This document shows, in pieces, positions 17,331 to 25,538 of a stretch of DNA of 64,000 nt. Both the position numbers and the translations under genes were made by a program. Numbering within the stretch: the stretch's first letter is position 1; each line of letters opens with the position of its first letter. Origin of the DNA: an uncultured Allobosea sp. Its GTDB lineage: Bacteria; Pseudomonadota; Alphaproteobacteria; Rhizobiales; Beijerinckiaceae. The stretch lies in NCBI RefSeq assembly GCF_945957345.1, contig NZ_CAMFKW010000013.1, positions 44,349-108,348 on the forward strand. Reading direction: 5' to 3'. The notes under the pieces are model-generated. The model was given only the letters and a program-made list of their open reading frames with translations, was not told where the DNA came from and did not search any database.

Positions 17331-17387
17331 GCTGTCATCCCGTGCGCGCAGCGGCATTCTATGCCGCTGCGCGCACGGGATGACAGC
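17331..17387. repeat. Intergenic repeat R1, copy 3 (single perfect hairpin)
   Basis: This is a perfect inverted repeat with 27-bp arms (17331-17357 and 17361-17387) and a 3-base loop TCT. The arm starts GCTGTCATCCCGTGCGCGC. It corresponds to one hairpin module of the longer R1 copies, with fully restored symmetry. It lies between the MerR stop and its terminator. Confidence 0.92.
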
Positions 17388-17401
17388 GACATCTCCATAA
17401 A

Positions 17402-17427
17402 GCCCCGGCTCCGCCGGGGTTTTTTTC
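17402..17427 (+). terminator. Rho-independent terminator after the MerR gene
   Basis: A stem CCCCGGC / GCCGGGG with a 2-3 base loop is followed by a run of seven T residues (GGGGTTTTTTT). It ends the MerR transcript and so separates it from the acyl-CoA dehydrogenase promoter. Confidence 0.92.
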
Positions 17428-17481
17428 ATGCGCTGCGCCACATCTCTCTGTCGCATGGCCGACAAAATCGCATCGCCACAG

Positions 17482-17524
17482 TTGCAACTTCATCAAGATT
17501 GTTTATATGTGAACTATCTTGATG
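17482..17524 (+). promoter_or_regulatory. Candidate promoter with overlapping 9+9 bp dyad operator
   Basis: A perfect inverted repeat CATCAAGAT - 16 bp - ATCTTGATG occupies 17491-17499 and 17516-17524. A possible -35 (TTGCAA, 17482) and -10 (TTATAT, 17503) overlap it, in a strikingly AT-rich island 48 bp before the acyl-CoA dehydrogenase ATG. A repressor bound here would block the promoter. The regulator is not identified; it need not be the adjacent MerR protein. Confidence 0.6.
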
Positions 17525-17571
17525 CGGCGATAGCGATCAGGCGCCGCCTTTGCGACGAGAGGGAGGATCCG

Positions 17572-19359
17572 ATGCCGGTCTACAAGGCACCCGTCGACGA
17601 CACGCTTTTCCTGCTCAACGACGTCTTCAATATCGAGCGCTACAACAATCTGCCGGGTTTCGCCGACGCGTCCGCGGACGTGATTGAAGCCGTGCTCGGT
17701 GAGGGCGCCAAGCTCTGCGAGGAGGTCCTTCAGCCGATCAACTATTCCGGCGACCAGGAAGGCTGCACTCGCCACGCGGACGGCCGCGTCACCACGCCGA
17801 AGGGCTTCAAGGAAGCCTATCGGGCTTATGCCGGAGGCGGCTGGATCGGCCTTGCCATGGATCCGGAATATGGCGGCCAGGGCCTGCCCTACACGCTCGG
17901 CGCCGTGATGAACGAATATGCCTCGGCCGCGAACATGGCCTTCGCGATGTATCCGGGCCTGACCATGGGCGCGATCGCCGCGCTCTATGTCCATGGCTCC
18001 GACGAGATCAAGCAGACCTATCTGCCGAAGATGATCGACGGCACCTGGTCGGGCACGATGAACCTGACCGAGCCGCATTGCGGCACCGATCTCGGCCTGC
18101 TCAAGACCAAGGCCGTGCCGAATGGCGACGGCTCCTATGCCATCTCCGGCACCAAGATCTTCATCTCGGCCGGCGAGCAGGACATCACCGGGAACATCAT
18201 CCATCTCGTGCTCGCCCGCATCGAGGGCGCGCCGGCCGGTGTGAAGGGCATTTCGCTCTTCGTCGTGCCGCGCAACAAGCTGGGCGAAGACGGCTCGGTC
18301 GGCGCCAATAACGGCGTCTCCTGCGGCTCGATCGAGCACAAGATGGGCATCCACGGCAACGCGACCTGCGTCATGAACTATGACGGCGCGCAGGGCTGGC
18401 TGGTCGGGGCCGAGAACAAGGGCCTCAACGCCATGTTCGTGATGATGAACGAGGCCCGACTCGGCGTCGCGATCCAGGGCCTGGCCCAGTCCGAGGTCGC
18501 CTACCAGAACGCCGTCGCCTATGCGAAGGAGCGTCTGCAAGGCCGCGCGCTGACCGGCGCCAAGGAGCCGGCCAAGCCGGCCGATCCGATCATCGTCCAT
18601 CCCGACGTGCGCCGCACGCTGATGTCGATCAAGGCCTTCAACGAGGCCGCCCGCGCCTTCGTGCTCTGGAACGCTCTGAAATCCGACATCGCCCATCGCT
18701 CCGGCGATGCGGCCGAGCGCCAGGCGGCCGACGACCAGCTCGGTTTGATGACGCCGGTGCTCAAGGGCGTGCTCACCGATATCGGCTTCGACAACGCCGT
18801 GAAGGCGCAGCAGATGTTCGGCGGCCATGGCTATATCGCCGAGACCGGCGTCGAGCAGTTCGTCCGCGATGCCCGCATCGCCATGATCTATGAAGGCGCC
18901 AACGGCGTGCAGGCGATGGATCTCGTCGGCCGCAAGCTCGGCCGCGACGGTGGCCGCGGCATCATGGCCTTCTTCAACGAGGTCGGCGGCTTCCTGAAGG
19001 AGAACGCTGAGGACGAGGCGCTGAAGCCGCTGCTCGGGCCGCTCCAGGTCTCGCTCGGCCATCTCCAGCAAGCGGCGATGTGGTTCATGAACAACGCGCT
19101 CGCCAAGCCGGACAATGCCGGTGCCGGCGCCAGCGACTTCATGCACCTGCTTGGTCTCGTCTCCCTCGGTTACATGTGGGTGAAGATGGCCAAGGCCGCG
19201 CAGGAGAAGCTCAAGGCCGGCGCCGACGAGCGGATGAGCGGCAAGCTGGTTACGGCCCGCTTCTTCATGGAGCGCACCTTGCCGGAAACCGCCGCCCATC
19301 TGGCGCGCATCACCTCCGGCGCCGACACGACCATGGCGCTCAGCGTCGAGCAGTTCTGA
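17572..19359 (+). CDS. Acyl-CoA dehydrogenase with C-terminal extension domain
   Basis: This 595-residue FAD enzyme catalyses the first step of beta-oxidation, forming the trans-2-enoyl-CoA. Seen are the N-terminal helix (YKAPVDDTLFLLNDVF) of the long AcdB-like class, the core motifs MNLTEPHCGTDLGLLKTKA and GTKIFISAGEQD, the catalytic glutamate region MIYEGANGVQAMDLVGRKL, and the extra C-terminal helical domain typical of about 590-residue members. The ATG at 17572 has a GGGAGG ribosome-binding site and is preferred over upstream in-frame starts. It forms a beta-oxidation series with the next two genes. Confidence 0.94.
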   Translation: MPVYKAPVDDTLFLLNDVFNIERYNNLPGFADASADVIEAVLGEGAKLCEEVLQPINYSGDQEGCTRHADGRVTTPKGFKEAYRAYAGGGWIGLAMDPEYGGQGLPYTLGAVMNEYASAANMAFAMYPGLTMGAIAALYVHGSDEIKQTYLPKMIDGTWSGTMNLTEPHCGTDLGLLKTKAVPNGDGSYAISGTKIFISAGEQDITGNIIHLVLARIEGAPAGVKGISLFVVPRNKLGEDGSVGANNGVSCGSIEHKMGIHGNATCVMNYDGAQGWLVGAENKGLNAMFVMMNEARLGVAIQGLAQSEVAYQNAVAYAKERLQGRALTGAKEPAKPADPIIVHPDVRRTLMSIKAFNEAARAFVLWNALKSDIAHRSGDAAERQAADDQLGLMTPVLKGVLTDIGFDNAVKAQQMFGGHGYIAETGVEQFVRDARIAMIYEGANGVQAMDLVGRKLGRDGGRGIMAFFNEVGGFLKENAEDEALKPLLGPLQVSLGHLQQAAMWFMNNALAKPDNAGAGASDFMHLLGLVSLGYMWVKMAKAAQEKLKAGADERMSGKLVTARFFMERTLPETAAHLARITSGADTTMALSVEQF

Positions 19360-19368
19360 TCGAGTAAC

Positions 19369-19449
19369 CGTCATGTCCGGGCTCGCCCCGGGCATCTCTT
19401 GATGAGTTCGCTGGATAGGAAGATGGTCGGTTCAAGCCCGGCCACGACG
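19369..19449. repeat. Intergenic repeat R2, copy 1
   Basis: This is an 81-bp imperfect palindrome. The left end CGTCATGTCCGGGCTCGCC pairs with the right end GGTTCAAGCCCGGCCACGACG. It lies between the acyl-CoA dehydrogenase and thiolase genes. A longer relative lies at 40714-40860. GTCATGnCCGGGCT-type palindromes are common intergenic repeats in Hyphomicrobiales. Confidence 0.75.
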
Positions 19450-19499
19450 TCCGGCACGACAACAAGCCGCCGGTCGCGGCAGGCCAGGGAGATCCCTCG

Positions 19500-20708
<1,209 letters not shown>

Positions 20709-20713
20709 CAGGC

Positions 20714-20842
20714 GTCATCCCGTGCGCGCTGCGGCACGCAGTGCCGCTGCGCAGACACGGGACCGCGTGACGAGAGAACGCCCGAACACCGCCTTTTCCT
20801 GATGACGATCCCGGATCGCCGCGATGCGGCGTCCGGGATGAC
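20714..20842. repeat. Intergenic repeat R1, copy 4 (chimeric second hairpin)
   Basis: The left hairpin (GTCATCCCGTGCGCGCTGCG) and the spacer words GTGACGAGA and CCTTTTCCTGA match copy 1. The right hairpin is different: ATCCCGGATCGCCGC facing GCGGCGTCCGGGAT. This shows the element is modular. It fills the gap between the thiolase and the FadB-type gene and could affect read-through or RNA stability there. Confidence 0.8.
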
Positions 20843-20865
20843 CCGACCCACCGGAGGGACCGTCC

Positions 20866-23067
20866 ATGAACCTCACCAATTTCCGCTTCGAGGCCGACGC
20901 CGACGGCATCGCCGTCGCGACCTGGGACATGCCCGGCCGCTCGATGAACGTCATCACCCCCGAGGTGATGGAAGAGCTCAACCAGATCGTCGACAAGGTC
21001 GCGGGCGATGAAGCCATCAAGGGCTGCGTCATCACCTCCGGCAAGGAGAGCTTCTCCGGCGGCGCCGACCTGACCATGCTCCAGGGCCTGCGCGACCTCT
21101 ATGTGAAGCTCGCCAAGGAGAAGGGCGAGGCGGTCGCGATGCAGAGCTTCTTCGACGAGAGTCGCAAGCTCTCGCTGCTCTATCGCAAGCTCGAAACCTG
21201 CGGAAAACCCTTCGCTGCCGCGATCCACGGCGTCTGCCTCGGCGGCGCCTTCGAGCTCTCGCTCTCCTGCCAGTACCGCGTCGTCTCGGACGATGCTTCG
21301 ACCCGCGTCGGCCTGCCCGAGATCAAGGTCGGTCTCTTCCCCGGCGCCGGCGGCACCCAGCGCGTGGCCCGCCTGATGCAGACCGGCGACGCGCTCCAGA
21401 TGATGTTCAAGGGCGAGCAGGTGAAGCCCCTGCCGGCGCGCAATATGGGCCTCGTCCATGCTGTCGCCCCGCGCGCCGACATCGTCCAGAACGCCAAGGA
21501 CTGGCTCAAGGCCAATCCGCAGGCGACGCAGCCCTGGGACCAGAAGGGCTTCAAGCTGCCCTCCAACAAAGTGCACTCGCCGGCTGGCATGCAGATCTGG
21601 CCGCCGGCCAACGCGATCTATCGCCGCGAGACCAACGACAACTATCCGGCCGCCCGCGCCATCCTCTCGGCGGTCTATGAGGGGCTGCAGCTCCCGATCG
21701 ATCTCGGCCTCAAGGTCGAGAGCCGCTACTTCGCCAAGATCCTCCGGACGAAGGAGGCGGCCTCGATGATCCGCTCGCTCTTCGTCTCGATGCAGGAATT
21801 GAACAAGGGCGCCCGTCGCCCGGCTGACGTGCCGCCTTCGAAGCTCAAGAAGGTCGGCGTTATCGGCGCCGGCTTCATGGGCGCCGGCATCGCCTATGTC
21901 ACGGCCAATGCCGGCCTTGAGGTCGTGCTGGTCGACAGGGACATCGAGGCTGCCGAGAAGGGCAAGGCCTATTCGCACAAGCTGGTCTCCGACCAGATTA
22001 TGAAGGGCCGCGCCAAGACCGCCGACCGCGACGCGCTGCTCGGCCGCATCAAGGCCTCGGCCGATTATGCCGATCTCAAGGGTTGCGACCTGATCGTCGA
22101 GGCCGTCTTCGAGGACCCGAAGGTCAAGGCCGAGGTCATCGCCAAGGTCGAGGCCGTGGTCGGCCCGCGCACGATCTTCGGCTCCAACACCTCGACGCTG
22201 CCGATCACCGGCCTTGCCCAAACCAGCCAGCGGCCGAAGAACTTCATAGGCATCCATTTCTTCTCGCCGGTCGAGAAGATGCTGCTGGTCGAGGTCATCA
22301 TGGCCAGGAAGACCGGCAAGAAGGCGCTCGCCATGGCGCTGGACTTCGTCCGCGCCATCAAAAAGACGCCGATCGTCGTGAATGACACGCGGGGCTTCTA
22401 TGCTAATCGCTGCGTCGGCAACTACATCCGCGAAGGCCATCTGATGCTGATGGAAGGCGTGCCGCCGGCGATGATCGAGGCTGCGGGCAAGCAGGCCGGC
22501 ATGCCGGTTGGGCCGCTCTCGCTCAATGACGAGGTCGCGGTCGATCTCGCCTACAAGGTGCTGAAGGCGACCAAGGCTCAGCTCGGCGAGGGCGCCGTCG
22601 ATCCGGCGCAGGAGAAGCTGCTCGCCGACATGGTCGAGAAGCATGGCCGCCTCGGCCGCAAGAACCGCAAGGGCTTCTACGACTATCCGGAAGCCGGGCC
22701 GAAGCGGCTCTGGCCGGGCCTTGCCGATCTGGTCGGCAAGCGGCTCGATCCCGACAGCGTCGATATGGAGGAGCTGAAGCACCGCCTCCTGGTGACGCAG
22801 GCTCTGGAAGCCGCGAAGACCTATGAGGAAGGCGTCGTCACCGATCCGCGCGAGGCCGATGTCGGCTCGATCATCGGCTTCGGTTTCGCGCCTTACTCGG
22901 GCGGCACGCTCTCCTATATCGACAATATGGGCGCGGCTGCCTTCGTGAAGCTCTGCGAGAAGCTGGCCAAGGCTCATGGCGAGCGCTTCAAGCCGAACCG
23001 CCTGCTGAAGCGCATGGCCAAGACCGGCGAGAGCTTCTACGGCCCGGCGGAGAAGAAGGCGGCCTGA
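20866..23067 (+). CDS. Bifunctional enoyl-CoA hydratase / 3-hydroxyacyl-CoA dehydrogenase (FadB/FadJ type)
   Basis: This 733-residue fusion carries out steps two and three of beta-oxidation. The N-terminal crotonase domain (about 1-190) shows GKESFSGGADL and the oxyanion/catalytic region LPEIKVGLFPGAGGTQR. The NAD-binding domain begins near residue 325 with KKVGVIGAGFMGAGIAY. The dehydrogenase catalytic region is GIHFFSPVEKM, followed by NDTRGFYANRCVG and a C-terminal repeat of the HAD-C domain. A PxGGG-like hydrogen-bonding loop and full length suggest an active enzyme. It follows the thiolase, separated by R1 copy 4. Confidence 0.95.
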   Translation: MNLTNFRFEADADGIAVATWDMPGRSMNVITPEVMEELNQIVDKVAGDEAIKGCVITSGKESFSGGADLTMLQGLRDLYVKLAKEKGEAVAMQSFFDESRKLSLLYRKLETCGKPFAAAIHGVCLGGAFELSLSCQYRVVSDDASTRVGLPEIKVGLFPGAGGTQRVARLMQTGDALQMMFKGEQVKPLPARNMGLVHAVAPRADIVQNAKDWLKANPQATQPWDQKGFKLPSNKVHSPAGMQIWPPANAIYRRETNDNYPAARAILSAVYEGLQLPIDLGLKVESRYFAKILRTKEAASMIRSLFVSMQELNKGARRPADVPPSKLKKVGVIGAGFMGAGIAYVTANAGLEVVLVDRDIEAAEKGKAYSHKLVSDQIMKGRAKTADRDALLGRIKASADYADLKGCDLIVEAVFEDPKVKAEVIAKVEAVVGPRTIFGSNTSTLPITGLAQTSQRPKNFIGIHFFSPVEKMLLVEVIMARKTGKKALAMALDFVRAIKKTPIVVNDTRGFYANRCVGNYIREGHLMLMEGVPPAMIEAAGKQAGMPVGPLSLNDEVAVDLAYKVLKATKAQLGEGAVDPAQEKLLADMVEKHGRLGRKNRKGFYDYPEAGPKRLWPGLADLVGKRLDPDSVDMEELKHRLLVTQALEAAKTYEEGVVTDPREADVGSIIGFGFAPYSGGTLSYIDNMGAAAFVKLCEKLAKAHGERFKPNRLLKRMAKTGESFYGPAEKKAA

Positions 23068-23081
23068 GCGGGCGGGCCGTC

Positions 23082-23576
23082 ATGGCCCTCCGGCCGATCC
23101 TGCGCTTTCCCGACCCGCGCCTGCGCGTGGCCGCCACCGCGGTCACGCGCTTCGATGCCGATCTGCGCGAGCTTGCCGCCGATTTGCTCGACACGATGCG
23201 GGCGGCGCCAGGCATCGGCATCACCGCGCCGCATATCGGCGTGTCGCTGCGGTTGGTCGTGCTGGAGCTGACACCGGGCGACGTCCGGACCTACGCCAAT
23301 CCGGTACTGGACGGCGTCTCGCGAGAGACCATCCGTCATGTCGAGGGCAGCGTCTCGATGCCCGGCGCCACCGACGAGCTGGAACGGCACGCCCATGTCC
23401 GCGTGCGCTATCACGATCTCGACGGCGTGGAGCAGGTCGAGGAGGCGAACGGCCTGCTCGCCGTCTGCCACCAGCACGAGATCGACCAGCTGGACGGCAT
23501 CTTCTGGATCGATCGCCTGTCGCGGCTCAAACGCGACAGGCTGATCGCGCGGTATAACAAGCTGCGGCGCGGTTGA
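23082..23576 (+). CDS. Peptide-deformylase homologue lacking two metal ligands
   Basis: This 164-residue protein is clearly of the polypeptide deformylase fold. GIGITAPHIG stands for the canonical GxGLAAPQ, EGSVSMPG for EGCLS, and HEIDQLDG for HEIDHLNG. The ligand cysteine (E. coli position 90) is Ser90 here, and the second ligand histidine (position 136) is Gln136; only His132 and the catalytic Glu133 remain. An extra His sits at 130. Ordinary deformylase activity is therefore doubtful. Related sequences with the same changes occur in other rhizobia, so it looks like a fixed paralogue. It starts 14 bp after the FadB-type gene. Confidence 0.85.
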   Translation: MALRPILRFPDPRLRVAATAVTRFDADLRELAADLLDTMRAAPGIGITAPHIGVSLRLVVLELTPGDVRTYANPVLDGVSRETIRHVEGSVSMPGATDELERHAHVRVRYHDLDGVEQVEEANGLLAVCHQHEIDQLDGIFWIDRLSRLKRDRLIARYNKLRRG

Positions 23577-23673
23577 GCGCTGGCAAGCTTCTGCTGCCTT
23601 CGCCCGGATATCGTCCGGGCGTCTGGGGCTCGCGGTATCTGTTTCCGATGGTTCGACGGTGAGGAGCAGGCAG

Positions 23674-23939
23674 ATGCATATGGCGATGGTGATCGGCGGT
23701 GGCGTCGTGTTGCTCGGTCTGTTCCTGCTCTTCGGCAAGCTGTGGGGCGGAGCTCAGCCGGATTACGGTCTCGCGGCCAAGCTTTTCGTGCCGGCTTGGC
23801 TTGCAGTCACCTTGGTCAACATGTGGGTCGGGTCACCAAGGCAGGCTACTCCGTGCGCGAGGAATTGCCGATCCTCGTTCTGGTCTTCGCCGTGCCGGCC
23901 TTGCTCGCTCTGCTGATCGCCTGGCGCGTCGCGCGCTGA
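23674..23939 (+). pseudogene. Small two-TM membrane protein, interrupted by an apparent 1-bp deletion
   Basis: The first frame (ATG at 23674) encodes MHMAMVIGG followed by a transmembrane helix, FGKLWGGAQPDYG and LFVPAWLAVTLVNMWVG. After the codons for MWV at 23821-23829 only two bases (GG) precede the continuation GVTKAGYSVREELPIL, read in another frame to the stop at 23939, which adds a second helix (LVLVFAVPALLALLIAW). Joined, this gives a coherent protein of about 88 residues of a small conserved rhizobial membrane family of unknown function. One base is missing, by mutation or sequencing error. Confidence 0.78.
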
Positions 23940-23948
23940 CACATGCAC

Positions 23949-23981
23949 GAAGGGCCGCCTCCCCAACGGAGGCAGCCCTTC
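23949..23981. terminator. Hairpin between convergent genes, probable bidirectional terminator
   Basis: Arms of 14 bp with one mismatch (GAAGGGCCGCCTCC / GGAGGCAGCCCTTC) and a 5-base loop sit between the frameshifted membrane-protein gene and the convergent aminotransferase. No T-run follows on either side, so termination efficiency is uncertain. Confidence 0.55.
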
Positions 23982-24019
23982 GGCCTTGGGTTGCTGAGGG
24001 CACCAGCGCCTTTATACGG

Positions 24020-25360
24020 CTAGTGCGCCACAGACCGGATCACCCGGCGCAGCTTGCCGATCAGTTCGTCCAGCTGCGACTCCGTGATGATCAGCGGCGG
24101 CGAGAAGGCGATCGTGTCGGCCGCGGTGCGGATCATCAGCCCTTCCTCGTGGAAGGCACGCTCGATCACCTCGTAGCCGCGCTTGCCGGGGCCTTCCGCG
24201 CGTGGGGCGAGGTCGACGGCGCCAACCATGCCGAGCGTGCGGATGTCGACGACGTTCGGCTCCCCCTTCAGGCTCATCACGGCGTCGGCCCAGGCGCCTT
24301 CCATCGCGCGCGCCCGCTCGAACAGGCCTTCGTCGCGATAGATGTCGAGCGAGGCGAGCGCGGCGGCAGCCGCCAGCGGATGGCCCGAATAGGTATAGCC
24401 GTGGAACAGCTCGATGACGTTGTCCGGGCCGCCCATGAAGGCGTCGTAGATATGCTTGCGCACGATCACGCCGCCCATCGGCACGGTGCCTGAGGTCACG
24501 CCCTTGGCGAAGGTGATCATGTCGGGGATCACGCCGTAGCGCTCGGCGGCGAAGGCGAAGCCCAGCCGCCCGAACCCGGTGATGACCTCGTCGAAGATCA
24601 AGAGGATGCCGTGCTTGTCGCAGATCTCGCGCAGGCGCTTGAGATAGCCCTTCGGCGGCGGCAGCGCGCCGGTCGAGCCCGCCATCGGCTCCACGATCAC
24701 GGCGGCGATGGTGGAGGCGTCGTGCAGCGCGACGATGCGTTCGAGGTCATCGGCGAAATGCGCGCCGTATTCCGGCTCGCCCTTGCTGAAGGCCTGCTTC
24801 TCGCGATCATAGGTATGGGCGAGATGGTCGACGCCGGTGAGCAGCGAGCCGAAGAACTTGCGGTTGTTCGACATGCCGCCAACCGAGATGCCGCCGAAAC
24901 CGACGCCATGATAGCCGCGCTCGCGGCCGATCAGGCGGGTCTTGGCGGCCTTTCCCGAGACGTTCCAGTAGGCGAGCGCGATCTTGAGCGCCGAGTCGGC
25001 CGCTTCCGAGCCCGAGCCCGCGAAGAAGACATGGTCGAGGTCGCCCGGCGCCAGCGCCGCGATCCGCGCCGCGGCGGCGAAGACCTTGGGATGGCCGTAC
25101 TGGAAGGACGGGGCGTAATCGAGGTCGCGCGCCTGCGCCTGGATCGCCTGGATGATCGGCTCGCGGGCATGGCCGGCATTGCAGCACCAGAGGCCCGCGG
25201 TGCCATCCATGACCGGCTTGTTGTCCGGCGTGTAGTAGAACATGCCCTCGGCCCGGGCGACCATGCGCGGGTTCTTCTTGAACGACCGGTTCGCCGTGAA
25301 CGGCATCCAGTAGGCTTCGAGGTCGTTCGGCGTGGCGATGGCGGAGGATGCTGACGTCAT
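24020..25360 (-). CDS. Class III (omega) aminotransferase, PLP-dependent
   Basis: This 446-residue fold-type I aminotransferase moves an amino group from an omega-amino compound (for example beta-alanine, GABA or an amine) to pyruvate or 2-oxoglutarate. Motifs visible are NAGHAREPI, FAGSGSEAADSALKIA (phosphate cup), RERGYHGVGFGG, LLIFDEVITGFGRLG (pyridine-nitrogen Asp) and the PLP lysine in MITFAKGVTSG. The start MTSASSAIATPNDLEAYWMPFTANR is like that of beta-alanine:pyruvate aminotransferases. No pathway genes flank it, so the substrate is open. Confidence 0.9.
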   Translation of the reverse strand: MTSASSAIATPNDLEAYWMPFTANRSFKKNPRMVARAEGMFYYTPDNKPVMDGTAGLWCCNAGHAREPIIQAIQAQARDLDYAPSFQYGHPKVFAAAARIAALAPGDLDHVFFAGSGSEAADSALKIALAYWNVSGKAAKTRLIGRERGYHGVGFGGISVGGMSNNRKFFGSLLTGVDHLAHTYDREKQAFSKGEPEYGAHFADDLERIVALHDASTIAAVIVEPMAGSTGALPPPKGYLKRLREICDKHGILLIFDEVITGFGRLGFAFAAERYGVIPDMITFAKGVTSGTVPMGGVIVRKHIYDAFMGGPDNVIELFHGYTYSGHPLAAAAALASLDIYRDEGLFERARAMEGAWADAVMSLKGEPNVVDIRTLGMVGAVDLAPRAEGPGKRGYEVIERAFHEEGLMIRTAADTIAFSPPLIITESQLDELIGKLRRVIRSVAH

Positions 25361-25538
25361 GCGAAGGCCCCTGTGGATTAACCTTGGTGGAAGCTAGCAG
25401 GAGCCACGGGCCTGTAAATCGCCATCATGGCGCCCCAAGGCTGCGTTCGGTGGATGGCGGCTCGTAGCCGCCTGCAGATGACCTTAGGTCGCCAATGGCG
25501 TAAACTCCCCCCGAGGGGCGCAGATCGAACGGACCCCG

